Shown here: positions 53,333 to 62,401 of the stretch, piece after piece
Layout: each line of letters opens with the position of its first letter
Position numbering within the stretch: position 1 is the first letter of the stretch
Notes under the pieces: generated by a model
What the model was told of the DNA's origin: nothing
The model's input: only the letters and a program-made list of their open reading frames with translations
Databases searched by the model: none
Position numbers and translations under genes: made by a program
Assembly: GCF_017377745.1 (NCBI RefSeq)
Contig: NZ_JAFVMG010000006.1
Location: forward strand, 94,346-158,345
DNA from: Acetobacter suratthaniensis
Lineage (GTDB): Bacteria > Pseudomonadota > Alphaproteobacteria > Acetobacterales > Acetobacteraceae
Length of the DNA: 64,000 nucleotides
Direction: 5' to 3'

Positions 53333-54580
53333 ATGACACGGAACGAAAAAAGCATTCCCGTTATTATCGTCGGCGGTGGTCAGGCTGGCCTTTCCATGAG
53401 CTGGTACCTCTGCCACGAAAAGGTGGAGCATATCGTTTTCGAAGCCAGCACCGCCTGCCATTCATGGGATGACGAACGCTGGGACAATTTCTGTCTGGTC
53501 ACACCCAACTGGCAGTGCGCACTCCCCGGACACCCATATACGGGAAAAGATCCGCACGGCTTTATGGTGAAGCAGGAAATTATTGATTATGTAAAAGGTT
53601 TTGTAGACTCATTTAGTCCACCCTTACGGGAGCATACGCCGGTCACATCCATTACCCGGCATGAAAACGGCGGGTATCGTGTTATCGCCAATGATGAAGT
53701 CTGGCATGCACGGCATGTGGTGATCGCCTCCGGAGCGTATCATGATGCGGTCATACCCGGCTATGCCAGCGCAATTGATCCCTCCATTTTGCAGGTGCAT
53801 TCACAGGATTATCGCAATGCAGCCCAGTTGCCCGAGGGCAGCGTTCTGGTGGTTGGCAGCGGGCAGTCCGGTGCGCAGATTGTTGAAGATCTGTTCATCG
53901 AAAAGCGCAAGGTTCACCTTTGTGTCGGTTCTGCCCCCCGTGTGTCGCGCTTCTACCGGGGCCGAGACGTTGTGGACTGGCTGGCAGACATGCACTTCTA
54001 TGATCTGACCGTCGATAACCACCCCCTGCGGGACGGCGCGCGTGACAAAACCAACCATTATGTTACGGGGCGTAACGGTGGGCATGATCTTGATCTGCGA
54101 CTTTTTGCCCGCGAAGGCGTGGGCCTGCATGGCACCCTTGAGACCATCCGTGATGATGTAGCCCATTTCCTTCCGGATCTGAGCGAAAACCTTGACGATG
54201 CAGACAAGACAAATGCCGACATCAAGCATTCTATCGATGCCTATATTGCTCGCGAAGGGATCAGCGCGCCAACGGAAGCACCTTACGCCCCGGTGTGGAC
54301 ACCAGAGGCTCGCAACACACCGCTCGATCTGAAAGCCGCAGGTATTACCTCCATTGTCTGGTGCATTGGCTTCAGGCCCAACTATCGCTGGATTGACGTG
54401 CCTGTTTTCAATGGTGCGGGCAAACCGCTCTGGAACCGTGGCGTTACGAATGCGCCGGGTTTCTACTTCCTCGGTCTGCCCTGGCTGCATACATGGGGGT
54501 CTGGACGGTTTTCCGGCATCTCACGCGATGCCGCATGGCTTGCCAGCCAGATCACAGGCCACGATGTGGCTGTCGCCTGA
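53333..54580 (+). CDS. nitH: Nit1C flavin-dependent monooxygenase, MSMEG_0569 family
   Basis: 415 aa from ATG 53333, chosen over the frame opening at 53183, which runs through the preceding gene. FAD-binding GGGQAG (residues 14-19) is followed by a second Rossmann motif GSGQSG (175-180) for NADPH; HSWDDERWDNFCLVTPNWQCALPGHPYTGKDPHGFM is typical of class B monooxygenases related to YUCCA/N-hydroxylases. It probably oxygenates a nitrogen or carbon of the pathway intermediate. It is the last core nit gene; an acyl-CoA synthetase gene follows after 19 bp. Confidence 0.88.
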   Translation: MTRNEKSIPVIIVGGGQAGLSMSWYLCHEKVEHIVFEASTACHSWDDERWDNFCLVTPNWQCALPGHPYTGKDPHGFMVKQEIIDYVKGFVDSFSPPLREHTPVTSITRHENGGYRVIANDEVWHARHVVIASGAYHDAVIPGYASAIDPSILQVHSQDYRNAAQLPEGSVLVVGSGQSGAQIVEDLFIEKRKVHLCVGSAPRVSRFYRGRDVVDWLADMHFYDLTVDNHPLRDGARDKTNHYVTGRNGGHDLDLRLFAREGVGLHGTLETIRDDVAHFLPDLSENLDDADKTNADIKHSIDAYIAREGISAPTEAPYAPVWTPEARNTPLDLKAAGITSIVWCIGFRPNYRWIDVPVFNGAGKPLWNRGVTNAPGFYFLGLPWLHTWGSGRFSGISRDAAWLASQITGHDVAVA

Positions 54581-54599
54581 GTAAGACGGAGCAAAATCC

Positions 54600-56381
54600 A
54601 TGCTTCCATGGACATCATATGAAGCAATGTCTGCCGCAGCCCGGCTCCAGCCAGAGTCATTCTGGCTGGAGGCTGCGCAACGCATTACATGGAAGCAGCC
54701 CCCCGCTACGGCCTGTCGTACTCGGCCTGATGGATGGCATGACTGGTTTGCTGGCGCGACACTCAATACCTGTCACAATGCGGTAGACCGACATGTTGAA
54801 AGCGGGCGGGTCGGACAGGCCGCACTGGTCTGGCATTCCTGCGCAACCCAAGAACAACAGACAATAACCTACGGTGTCTTGCAGGGCAGGGTGGCCGGTT
54901 TTGCCGGTGGCCTGCGTGCTCTGGGAGTGGAAAAAGGCGATCGTGTCCTGATTTCCATGCCCACCATGATCGAAACCGCCATTGCCATGCTGGCCTGTGC
55001 CCGGCTGGGGGCTGTGCATGTGGTTGTGTTTGCTGGCTATGCAGGGCCAGAACTGGCGCAGCGGATTGATGATGTCACACCCAAAGTCATTATTACCGCC
55101 AGTTGCAGCTTTCAGGGGCGGACGGCCATTTCTTCCATTCCTGCTCTGGAACAGGCGCTTACTGCTGCCTCACATGCACCATTGGCCTGTATTGTCCTGC
55201 AACGGGCCGCCTGCATGGCAAAGCTTCTTCCGGGACGGGATTACGATTTCCATACACTGGAACTCGCCAGCCCAGCCGCACCAGTATCTGTCAAGGCGGA
55301 AGACCCGCTCTATATTCTCCACACCTCTGGCACTACGGGTAAAGCCAAGGGTATCGTGCGGGACAATGGTGGGCATGCCGTGGCACTGGCCCTGTCTATG
55401 GAGCTTGTTTACGGGTGCCAGCCCGGTGATACGTTTTTTACCACATCCGATCTCGGCTGGGTGGTGGGGCATTCCTACGGTATTTACGCTCCACTCATCA
55501 GCGGCTGCACCAGCATTATTGTGGAGGGGGCGGTCTCAACCTCCGCTCTGCATCAGCTTTGTCTTGAGCATAGCGTGGCATGCCTCTTTACCACACCTAC
55601 TCAAATGCGCCTGATGAGGCAGGAAAGCCGTCATGCTCCGTCTATCATCTGGCCTACGCTCGCCCGTATTTTTGTCGCCGGAGAATATGCAGACCCGACC
55701 CTGCTTGACTGGGCCAGAGCATTTTTTGCAAAACCTGTCGTCAATCACTGGTGGCAGACTGAAACGGGCTGGAGCATTACCGCTCATTTTTTTGGTCTGT
55801 CAGCCCCTGAACCTTCCAGCTTGAAAAACGAGATTGGTCGCCCCGCGCCGGGGTTCCATCTGTCGATTGCTTCTGCTGTTCCGGGTGAGCCTTGTGGTGA
55901 AATCATGATGGCACTGCCGCTACCCCCCGGCTGTCTGGCCGGTTTATGGCGCGATCACGCCATCCGTGCGCCAGAGCTCTATCTGGATGCTACACGACAC
56001 TATTACCGTAGCTTTGACGAAGGCATGATCGGTACGGATCAGGCCGTGCGGATGCTCGGGCGCTCGGATGATGTCATCAAGGTTTCAGGCAGGCGCATCT
56101 CGGGCATTCAGATCGAAAAGATCATAGCAACCCACCCGGCTGTCCATAGCTGTGCGGTTGTGGCTGTGGCGGATCCACTTAGGGGCCAGAGACCCGTGGC
56201 CTACGTGGTTGCGGAAGCCGGATTGAGTGACCCACCTGCGGTGGAGGACATCATCATGGCAGTCAACAAGACCCTTGGACGCTGGACTGGTTTGAGAGAC
56301 ATTCATTTTGTCGAATCTCTACCAACAACCAAATCAGGAAAAATAACCCGCAAGTCTCTCGCTAACGCCCGGGGTAGCTGA
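54600..56381 (+). CDS. PrpE-like acyl-CoA synthetase appended to the Nit1C operon
   Basis: 593 aa, closest in pattern to propionyl-CoA synthetase: YAGPELAQRIDDVTPKVIITASC, YILHTSGTTGKAKGIVRDNGGH (A3 motif TSGTTGKAKG at 242-251), HWWQTETGWSI, and a catalytic A10 lysine K581 in TTKSGKITRK. It activates a short carboxylic acid as acyl-AMP, then acyl-CoA. It lies 19 bp after nitH on the same strand and is likely co-transcribed. It could use the acid released by the nitrilase, or supply acyl-CoA to the GNAT enzyme; both are inference. At 593 aa it is about 35 shorter than typical PrpE, mainly through a lean N-terminus. Confidence 0.85.
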   Translation: MLPWTSYEAMSAAARLQPESFWLEAAQRITWKQPPATACRTRPDGWHDWFAGATLNTCHNAVDRHVESGRVGQAALVWHSCATQEQQTITYGVLQGRVAGFAGGLRALGVEKGDRVLISMPTMIETAIAMLACARLGAVHVVVFAGYAGPELAQRIDDVTPKVIITASCSFQGRTAISSIPALEQALTAASHAPLACIVLQRAACMAKLLPGRDYDFHTLELASPAAPVSVKAEDPLYILHTSGTTGKAKGIVRDNGGHAVALALSMELVYGCQPGDTFFTTSDLGWVVGHSYGIYAPLISGCTSIIVEGAVSTSALHQLCLEHSVACLFTTPTQMRLMRQESRHAPSIIWPTLARIFVAGEYADPTLLDWARAFFAKPVVNHWWQTETGWSITAHFFGLSAPEPSSLKNEIGRPAPGFHLSIASAVPGEPCGEIMMALPLPPGCLAGLWRDHAIRAPELYLDATRHYYRSFDEGMIGTDQAVRMLGRSDDVIKVSGRRISGIQIEKIIATHPAVHSCAVVAVADPLRGQRPVAYVVAEAGLSDPPAVEDIIMAVNKTLGRWTGLRDIHFVESLPTTKSGKITRKSLANARGS

Positions 56382-56502
56382 CAGCCCACCTGTCTCGTTC
56401 GTTTTTACCCGCCATTGTGTCGGGTCAGCAAAAGCGGGCAGGGCGTTCGCATGCTAGCCTCCATCGTTTGTATCGGGTTAATACAGCGAGAAAGGCAGCA
56501 AC

Positions 56503-56766
56503 ATGGCCAGCGGCTGGGCACCGGATGGGGCGGTGCAGGATCAGATTGACGATACCGTTGCCGATGCGGTCAAACGGGCACGCGCTCACATGCCGCAGGG
56601 AGAGAGTGAAACCCATTGCCGCGAATGTGGCGAGGATATTCCTGCCGCCCGTGCCCAAGCGCTGCCGGGCGTCAAACTCTGTATAGATTGCCAGACCGAG
56701 CGGGATAAACTCCGCAGCTTTTCTACCATCAACCGTCGCGGCAGCAAGGATAGTCAGCTTCGTTAG
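56503..56766 (+). CDS. DksA/TraR-type C4 zinc finger protein
   Basis: 87 aa. The zinc finger is CRECGEDIPAARAQALPGVKLCIDCQ, CxxC-x16-CxxC, as in the short TraR/YbiI branch of the DksA superfamily; an N-terminal helix (DDTVADAVKRARAHM) precedes it. Such proteins can bind RNA polymerase through the secondary channel, but short ones are poorly studied. Monocistronic, followed by a strong hairpin. Confidence 0.82.
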   Translation: MASGWAPDGAVQDQIDDTVADAVKRARAHMPQGESETHCRECGEDIPAARAQALPGVKLCIDCQTERDKLRSFSTINRRGSKDSQLR

Positions 56767-56808
56767 GCTGTGGCTGCCCGGTTCATTTCACAACAGGCAG
56801 CCACAGCC
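56766..56808. terminator. Bidirectional terminator between the zinc finger and nitroreductase genes
   Basis: 13-bp perfect stem GGCTGTGGCTGCC (56766-56778) / GGCAGCCACAGCC (56796-56808), 17-nt loop, between convergent genes. Weak T content. Confidence 0.6.
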
Positions 56809-56826
56809 CATACAATGCAGAGTTTA

Positions 56827-57477
56827 TCAGGCCTGCGAAAACACAACATCGGCCTTCAGACGTGATTTGGGCAGTTTAGCATTGAAATCACTGTCTGCAT
56901 GGTACCCAAGAGAGACCAGCACCACCGGCGTCAGACGCTCGGCTTTCAAGTTGAATTCTGCTGAAAGGGCGGCAGCATCAAAGCCTTCCATGGGTGTCGC
57001 ATCCACCCCCAGCAGACCTGCCGCCAGCAGCAGGAAGCCTTGTGCGATATAGGTCTGCTTTTCAGCCCACTGAGCGACATCGCCAGCCTGTTCATGCAGG
57101 CCGACATATCCAGAGCGGGTTTTGCCCTGTGCATCACGCGCCTGCTCATTGGCAAAACGACCATCGGCCTCTTCCTGAGCCAGAAGGGTATCCAGATAGG
57201 CGGGCTCCAGCGTATCACGCGCGCACAGCACCACAACATGAGAAGCATCGCGCACTTTAGGCGCATTGTAACTGAACGGGCCGGTAAGAGCCTTGGCCAG
57301 ACGCTCCTTGCCTTCATCCGTATCAGCCACAATGAAATGCCAAGGCTGCGAATTGACAGAGGAAGGGCTGTAACGCAACGATGCCAGCAACTGCCCAACG
57401 GTTTCATCCGACAGCTTGCGGCTAGGATCATAGACCTTGGTTGTGTAACGCGTTTGTAGAACTTTGATCAGATCCAT
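56827..57477 (-). CDS. nfsB: NAD(P)H-dependent nitroreductase, NfsB type
   Basis: 216 aa from ATG 57477. FMN-dependent nitroreductase fold: LQTRYTTKVYDPSRKLSDETVGQLLASLRYSPSSVNSQPWHFIVA at the N-terminus (FMN-binding Arg and Ser/Asn residues), LLAAGLLGVDATPMEGFDAAAL and VVLVSLGYHADSDFNAKLPKSR. It resembles the E. coli NfsB/DrgA group that reduces nitroaromatics and quinones by two electrons. Cytoplasmic homodimer expected. Monocistronic; trpS follows upstream on the same strand. Confidence 0.82.
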   Translation of the reverse strand: MDLIKVLQTRYTTKVYDPSRKLSDETVGQLLASLRYSPSSVNSQPWHFIVADTDEGKERLAKALTGPFSYNAPKVRDASHVVVLCARDTLEPAYLDTLLAQEEADGRFANEQARDAQGKTRSGYVGLHEQAGDVAQWAEKQTYIAQGFLLLAAGLLGVDATPMEGFDAAALSAEFNLKAERLTPVVLVSLGYHADSDFNAKLPKSRLKADVVFSQA

Positions 57478-57588
57478 GGTTCTGCCCCGTAAAAACATAA
57501 CGAAAAACTACATGGCAGGATGGGAAGTTTAAGCCTTCCGGTCAAGCGTCTGGCAGGTTCGCAGTTTTATCGGGGCAGCGTAGTCTGA

Positions 57589-58584
57589 TTATTTCAGAAA
57601 GCCGACAAGCTTCTCTGCCTCGCTGACAATCGGTTCTGCAATAGCCTGCGCACGCTGCGCACCCTGTCGAAGGATATTCAGCAGGTGCGCTTCATCACCC
57701 AGCAGGCGGGTCGTTTCCGCACCAATCGGGGCAATAGCCTGTACTACAACATCTGTCAGCGCGGCTTTGAAAGGCCCAAAACCCTGCCCTTGGTGCTGAT
57801 CAAGCACCTGCTGCACGTTCATATCCGCCAAGGCCGCATAAATGGCAACAAGGTTACGGGCCTCGGGCCGGTCAGCAAGTTCTTCCACGTCTGCAGGCAG
57901 GACACCGGTATCAGTTTTTGCCCGGCGGATTTTCAGGGCGATGGCGTCGGCATCATCCGTGAGTTCGATCCGGCTCTGGGCCGATGGGTCGGACTTGGAC
58001 ATTTTTTTGGTGCCATCGCGCAGGCTCATCACGCGCGCGGCCGCTGTCGGGATCAGCGCTTCAACCTGCGGAAAAAACTCCACCCCGTAATCATGGTTGA
58101 ACTTCTGCGCGATATCATTGGCCAGTTCCAGATGCTGCTTCTGGTCTTCCCCCACGGGTACGCGGGTTGCCTTATACGCAAGAATATCCGCCGCCATCAG
58201 GTTAGGATAGACATACAGACCTGAGGAATGGTTTTCACGATCCTTGCCTGCCTTATCCTTGAACTGCGTCATGCGATTCAGCCACCCCAGACGGGTAACG
58301 CAGTTAAAAATCCAGGCAAGCCGCGCATGGGCTGACACGGCAGACTGATTGAACAGAATATGCCGAGAAGCATCAATGCCCGATGCCAGCAGGATAGCAG
58401 CCTGTGTCAGCGTATGGCGGCGCAGCTCTTCCGGGGCCTGCCATGTCGTAATAGCGTGCATATCCACGAGACAGAACACACACTCATGATCGGCCTGCAG
58501 GCTCACCCAGTTGCGGATGGCACCCAGATAGTTGCCCAACTGGGGTACGCCTGAAGGCTGAATGCCGGAAAAAATACGCTGCAT
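57589..58584 (-). CDS. trpS: Tryptophanyl-tRNA synthetase
   Basis: 331 aa, class I synthetase. The HIGH-equivalent lies in FSGIQPSGVPQLGNYLGAIRNW and KMSKS is intact in LRDGTKKMSKSDPSAQSRIELTDD. VPVGEDQKQHLELANDIAQKFN is a TrpRS hallmark. It charges tRNA-Trp with tryptophan. A cytochrome c lipoprotein gene ends 34 bp upstream on the same strand. Confidence 0.96.
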   Translation of the reverse strand: MQRIFSGIQPSGVPQLGNYLGAIRNWVSLQADHECVFCLVDMHAITTWQAPEELRRHTLTQAAILLASGIDASRHILFNQSAVSAHARLAWIFNCVTRLGWLNRMTQFKDKAGKDRENHSSGLYVYPNLMAADILAYKATRVPVGEDQKQHLELANDIAQKFNHDYGVEFFPQVEALIPTAAARVMSLRDGTKKMSKSDPSAQSRIELTDDADAIALKIRRAKTDTGVLPADVEELADRPEARNLVAIYAALADMNVQQVLDQHQGQGFGPFKAALTDVVVQAIAPIGAETTRLLGDEAHLLNILRQGAQRAQAIAEPIVSEAEKLVGFLK

Positions 58585-58618
58585 GGGAGTAACTGCTATC
58601 CGTAGTGACGTTATAAAA

Positions 58619-59071
58619 TTAGGGAATAAGGTGCTGGCGGTTCAGGGCTTCGCGTTCATCGGCTACCTGTCCGGCAGACTTGTTTGCGCCACGGGCTGTA
58701 GCGATGTCCTGCGCACTAAGGGTAGGGGCCGAGGCCGCGCCACTCCGTTCGGAAAGCCAGTTTAGAATACGCACAACATCCTCATCCTTCAGGTAGCGGA
58801 AGGGAGGCATTTCGGCATTATAAGGCTGACCATTAGCCATGATTTTGCCGCTGACACCATGCATCAGCACATCAGCCAGGTAACGGCGGCCTTCCGGTGT
58901 CGCGGCAATCTTGTCTATCCGCCCGACAAGGGGCGGAACGGAACCGGGCATACCATCACCACCGTGATGACAGATTCCACAATTGTTGCCGTAAAGCGAT
59001 TGCGGGCTTTTAGGGGAGCAGGCTGTCAGCAGAAAGCCTGCCACCACCACCATGACACCCCGACGCATCAT
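58619..59071 (-). CDS. Cytochrome c lipoprotein (monoheme)
   Basis: 150 aa from ATG 59071. The open frame reaches 59284 but would overlap the FKBP gene, so the later start is preferred. MMRRGVMVVVAGFLLTACSPK is a lipoprotein signal. The heme motif is CGICHHGG (CxxCH), and the distal Met is probably in AEMPPFRYLKDEDVVRILNWLS, a class I cytochrome c end. It should be anchored in the periplasmic face of a membrane and carry electrons; the partner oxidase or dehydrogenase is not apparent. FKBP-type gene upstream, trpS downstream. Confidence 0.82.
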   Translation of the reverse strand: MMRRGVMVVVAGFLLTACSPKSPQSLYGNNCGICHHGGDGMPGSVPPLVGRIDKIAATPEGRRYLADVLMHGVSGKIMANGQPYNAEMPPFRYLKDEDVVRILNWLSERSGAASAPTLSAQDIATARGANKSAGQVADEREALNRQHLIP

Positions 59072-59150
59072 GGCCGAACCTGTCTTGCCAGACAGATAGG
59101 ATGGAGGCTCAGTCCTGATAAACGAAGCCTCCATACGCACAGGCTCCTGA

Positions 59151-59657
59151 TCAGGGCATTGCATGGGTATGTTCAACACCCAGAAGCTGGATACGGAAAA
59201 TAAGCGGGCTGTCAGAAGGAATAACCCCCATAGCCTTATGGCCGTAACCCAGTTCCGGCGGCACATACAGCATCCAGGTATCACCTACATGCATCAGGGG
59301 GAGGGCTTCCATCCAGCCCTGCACCAGACCGTTAAGCGGCATCTGCATATAGGCACCATTGCCGTGCTGTTCAGAGCTGTCAAAAATGGATCCATCAGGC
59401 AGGCGGCCTTCATAGATCAGCATCATGACATCACCCAGCTTGGGCTGTTCACCATTTTTGGGGCCGGATTCCAGAACCTTGTAAGCCAGCCCGTCTTTCA
59501 GCTTCACCACGCCCGGTTCAGCCACCAGTTTGGCCATCTGCTGGGTGGGGGTCAGATCTTCATCTGAATCCTTGTGCGCTCCGCAGCCTGCGAGGGCGAG
59601 AGAGGCCGCCATAACAGCGGCAAGCGTTCCAGATTTTGACAGAAAGTGACGGACCAT
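59151..59657 (-). CDS. FKBP-type peptidyl-prolyl isomerase lipoprotein
   Basis: 168 aa. Lipoprotein signal MVRHFLSKSGTLAAVMAASLALAGCGA. The FKBP domain (about 50-165) has YKVLESGPKNGEQPKLGDVMMLIYEGRLPDGSIFDSS, LNGLVQGWMEALPLMHVGDTWMLYVPPELGYG and IFRIQLLGV. It assists folding of envelope proteins. Several active-site aromatics are conserved (Y of YEGRL, F of IFDSS, W of GWMEAL, Y of ELGYG). Confidence 0.88.
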   Translation of the reverse strand: MVRHFLSKSGTLAAVMAASLALAGCGAHKDSDEDLTPTQQMAKLVAEPGVVKLKDGLAYKVLESGPKNGEQPKLGDVMMLIYEGRLPDGSIFDSSEQHGNGAYMQMPLNGLVQGWMEALPLMHVGDTWMLYVPPELGYGHKAMGVIPSDSPLIFRIQLLGVEHTHAMP

Positions 59658-59703
59658 GTTTTTTCAGGCTCCTTTTTAAAGGTCTGGTGGACAGAACGCT
59701 GTT

Positions 59704-60945
59704 TTACAGCGTTCCACCCTTGCGGCCGATCTGGGCACCCAGGCGCAGGCGCAGGGCGTTGAGCTTGATAAAGCCCTGTGCATCTTCCTGATTATACGCG
59801 CCTTCATCATCTTCAAAGGTCACGACACGCGTATCATACAGGCTGTTGGGGCTTTCACGCCCGACACAGATCACATTGCCCTTATACAGTTTCAGGCGCA
59901 CGCGACCGGTTACGGACTGCTGAGAGGCATCAATAAGTGCCTGCAGCATCCGGCGCTCAGGGGAGAACCACAGCCCGTTGTAAAGGATGGACGCATAACG
60001 CGGCATCAGGCTGTCCTTCAGGTGCATGGCTTCACGGTCGAGCGTAATGGACTCGATGCTGCGGTGCGCTGCAAGAAGGATGGTGCCACCGGGTGTTTCG
60101 TAAATGCCGCGTGACTTCATGCCCACAAAACGGTTTTCCACCAGATCAAGGCGGCCAATGCCGTTTTCCTTACCCAGCTTATTAAGCTGTGTCAGCAGGG
60201 TTGCGGGAGACATTGCTACACCATTGATGGCAACCGGATCACCGCTGACAAAATCAATGGTGATTTCCGTTGCCTTATCAGGAGCGGCCTCAGGGGAAAT
60301 CGTGCGCTGGAAAACGATTTCTTCCGGCGCAATAGCCGGATCTTCCAGCATTTTCCCTTCGGAAGACGAATGCAGCAGATTGGCATCGACAGAGAACGGG
60401 GCTTCGCCACGCTTGTCTTTGGCAATCGGAATCTGGTTTTCTTCTGCAAAAGACAGAAGACGGGTGCGGGAGGTCAGGTCCCATTCACGCCACGGAGCAA
60501 CAACCGTGATGTCGGGTTTGAGGGCATAGTAGGCCAGTTCGAAACGAACCTGATCGTTACCCTTGCCAGTCGCCCCATGAGCAACTGCGTCTGCCCCAAC
60601 GGCTTCGGCGATCTCGATCTGACGCTGGGCGATCAGCGGGCGGGCAATCGATGTGCCCAGCAGGTACTGACCTTCATACAGCGTATTGGCGCGGAACATC
60701 GGGAACACGAAGTCCTTGACGAAGGTCTCGCGCAGATCTTCGACAAAAATTTCCTTTACGCCGAACATTTCCGCTTTTTTGCGGGCAGGTTCCAGTTCCT
60801 CACCCTGACCAAGATCAGCAGTGAAGGTCACGACTTCACACCCGTAGGTCTTTTGCAGCCAGCGCAGGATAACAGACGTATCAAGCCCGCCCGAATAGGC
60901 GAGCACCACTTTTTTTACGTCTTTTTTGGCGGAAGTCATGCCCAT
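59704..60945 (-). CDS. argG: Argininosuccinate synthase
   Basis: 413 aa from ATG 60945, with AGGAG nine bases upstream; an ATG two codons later is possible. PP-loop ATP pyrophosphatase [19 protein letters not shown]; citrulline/aspartate site [43 protein letters not shown]. It joins citrulline and aspartate in arginine synthesis. Monocistronic here, 100 bp from rlmN on the same strand. Confidence 0.96.
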   Translation of the reverse strand: MGMTSAKKDVKKVVLAYSGGLDTSVILRWLQKTYGCEVVTFTADLGQGEELEPARKKAEMFGVKEIFVEDLRETFVKDFVFPMFRANTLYEGQYLLGTSIARPLIAQRQIEIAEAVGADAVAHGATGKGNDQVRFELAYYALKPDITVVAPWREWDLTSRTRLLSFAEENQIPIAKDKRGEAPFSVDANLLHSSSEGKMLEDPAIAPEEIVFQRTISPEAAPDKATEITIDFVSGDPVAINGVAMSPATLLTQLNKLGKENGIGRLDLVENRFVGMKSRGIYETPGGTILLAAHRSIESITLDREAMHLKDSLMPRYASILYNGLWFSPERRMLQALIDASQQSVTGRVRLKLYKGNVICVGRESPNSLYDTRVVTFEDDEGAYNQEDAQGFIKLNALRLRLGAQIGRKGGTL

Positions 60946-61045
60946 ACAACTGTACTCCTGAAACACGCTCAACAACTGGTTGCCTCTCTCCTATCACCGA
61001 GGCAACCATCAAACCAGCCTGCTACGCCCTGTATCGGCGCAAAAA

Positions 61046-62272
61046 TCACTCGTCCGCCACAGCCTGCCCGGCACGAGCACGCTCACTGGCAGTTTTAAGC
61101 TGCCCGCAGGCAGCCAGAATATCGCGGCCTCTGGGGGTGCGGATAGGGGAGGCAAACCCTGCATTCATCACGATTTCTGCAAATCTGGACTGCCGCTCCC
61201 GTGTGGAAGGGCGATACTCGCTGCCCGGCCAGGGATTGAAGGGGATAAGATTGACCTTTGCGGGAATCCCTGAAATCAGCCGAACCAGTTCACGGGCATC
61301 CGCATCGCTGTCGTTGACATCACGCAGCATAATATACTCGAACGTAATACGCCGCGCATTGCTGGCCGCAGGGTAGCGGCGGCAGGCGGCCAGTACTTCT
61401 TCAATCGGGTATTTTCGGTTCAGCGGCACAATCTGATCCCGCAGATCGTTGCGCACGGCATGCAACGAAACCGCCAGATTGATACCAAGCTCATCCCCAC
61501 AACGATCCATCAGAGGCACAACGCCAGAAGTCGAAAGGGTGATACGCCGCCGCGAAAGTCCGATACCCTCTCCATCCATGATGATCCTCATGGCTTTGGC
61601 GACGTTCTCATAATTATAGAGTGGCTCGCCCATACCCATCAGCACGATAGTCGAGAGCAGGCGGGGTGTTTCACCCTTGGGGCTGGGCCATTCCGAATAG
61701 GAATCGCGCGCAGCCATAAACTGGCTGACAATTTCTGCGGCACCAAGGTTGCGGACCAGTTTCTGCGTGCCGGTATGGCAGAATGTGCATGAAAGAGTGC
61801 ACCCGACCTGCGACGAAATGCACACCGCCCCCCGATCTTCCTTACGGTCGGGGATATAAACGGTTTCGGCCTCTTGCCCGTCGCGGAAACGGAACAGAAA
61901 TTTCCGTGTTTCATCAGAAGAAGTCTGCACCATTGCGGGCTCTGGCCGGCCAATAATGAACTGTTCGGCCAGTTTTTCCTGCAACGGCTTGGCGATGCTA
62001 CTCATCCGCGCAAAATCCGTTACACCCTGATGGTAGATCCAGTGCCACAACTGTTTGGTGCGGAAAGGCTTTTCTCCAATTTCCGCCAGAATAGCCGTTA
62101 TCTCATCGCGGGAGAGCCCCACAAGATCCCGTCGGCCATCAGGTAACGTCGCCGAAGGCGGACTAAACAGCGCAGCCTTGGCCAGAATACGGGCGCGTTC
62201 ACGCTCATCCATAAGCGCTATGGCGTTCGCATCAGCCGTGGGGGAAGAGGAAGAAGCAGTAAAAAAAGACAT
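61046..62272 (-). CDS. rlmN: Dual-specificity 23S rRNA A2503 / tRNA A37 C2-methyltransferase
   Basis: 408 aa radical SAM enzyme. The CX3CX2C motif is in SSQVGCTLSCTFCHTG. N-terminal helical domain with LSRDEITAILAEIGEKPFRTKQLWHWIYHQGVTDFARMSSIAKPLQEKLAEQF; the methyl-carrying Cys should be the one in PRGRDILAACGQL near the C-terminus. VLMGMGEPLYNYENVAKAMRI is diagnostic. It methylates C2 of adenosine through a Cys-bound methylene. Confidence 0.95.
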   Translation of the reverse strand: MSFFTASSSSPTADANAIALMDERERARILAKAALFSPPSATLPDGRRDLVGLSRDEITAILAEIGEKPFRTKQLWHWIYHQGVTDFARMSSIAKPLQEKLAEQFIIGRPEPAMVQTSSDETRKFLFRFRDGQEAETVYIPDRKEDRGAVCISSQVGCTLSCTFCHTGTQKLVRNLGAAEIVSQFMAARDSYSEWPSPKGETPRLLSTIVLMGMGEPLYNYENVAKAMRIIMDGEGIGLSRRRITLSTSGVVPLMDRCGDELGINLAVSLHAVRNDLRDQIVPLNRKYPIEEVLAACRRYPAASNARRITFEYIMLRDVNDSDADARELVRLISGIPAKVNLIPFNPWPGSEYRPSTRERQSRFAEIVMNAGFASPIRTPRGRDILAACGQLKTASERARAGQAVADE

Positions 62273-62314
62273 AAGACAGGCTGCATTGCTGGAGAAGAAG
62301 GCCGCTCTTATAAC

Positions 62315-62350
62315 AAAAAAAGAGACTGGCAGATACCAGTCTCTTTCAAT
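62315..62350 (-). terminator. Rho-independent terminator of the secreted-protein gene
   Basis: On the minus strand AAAGAGACTGG, 6-nt loop, CCAGTCTCTTT followed by TTTTG (stem arms 62346-62336 and 62329-62319). It lies between the secreted protein gene and rlmN. Confidence 0.8.
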
Positions 62351-62401
62351 TATCGTTTTTACGGGTGTTTTTTCCTATTACACCCAGTCCCGACCAGCAT
62401 T

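Noticed and set aside
59072..59284. Long N-terminus of the cytochrome c gene
   Set aside because: It would overlap the FKBP gene, and the lipoprotein signal starts at ATG 59071.
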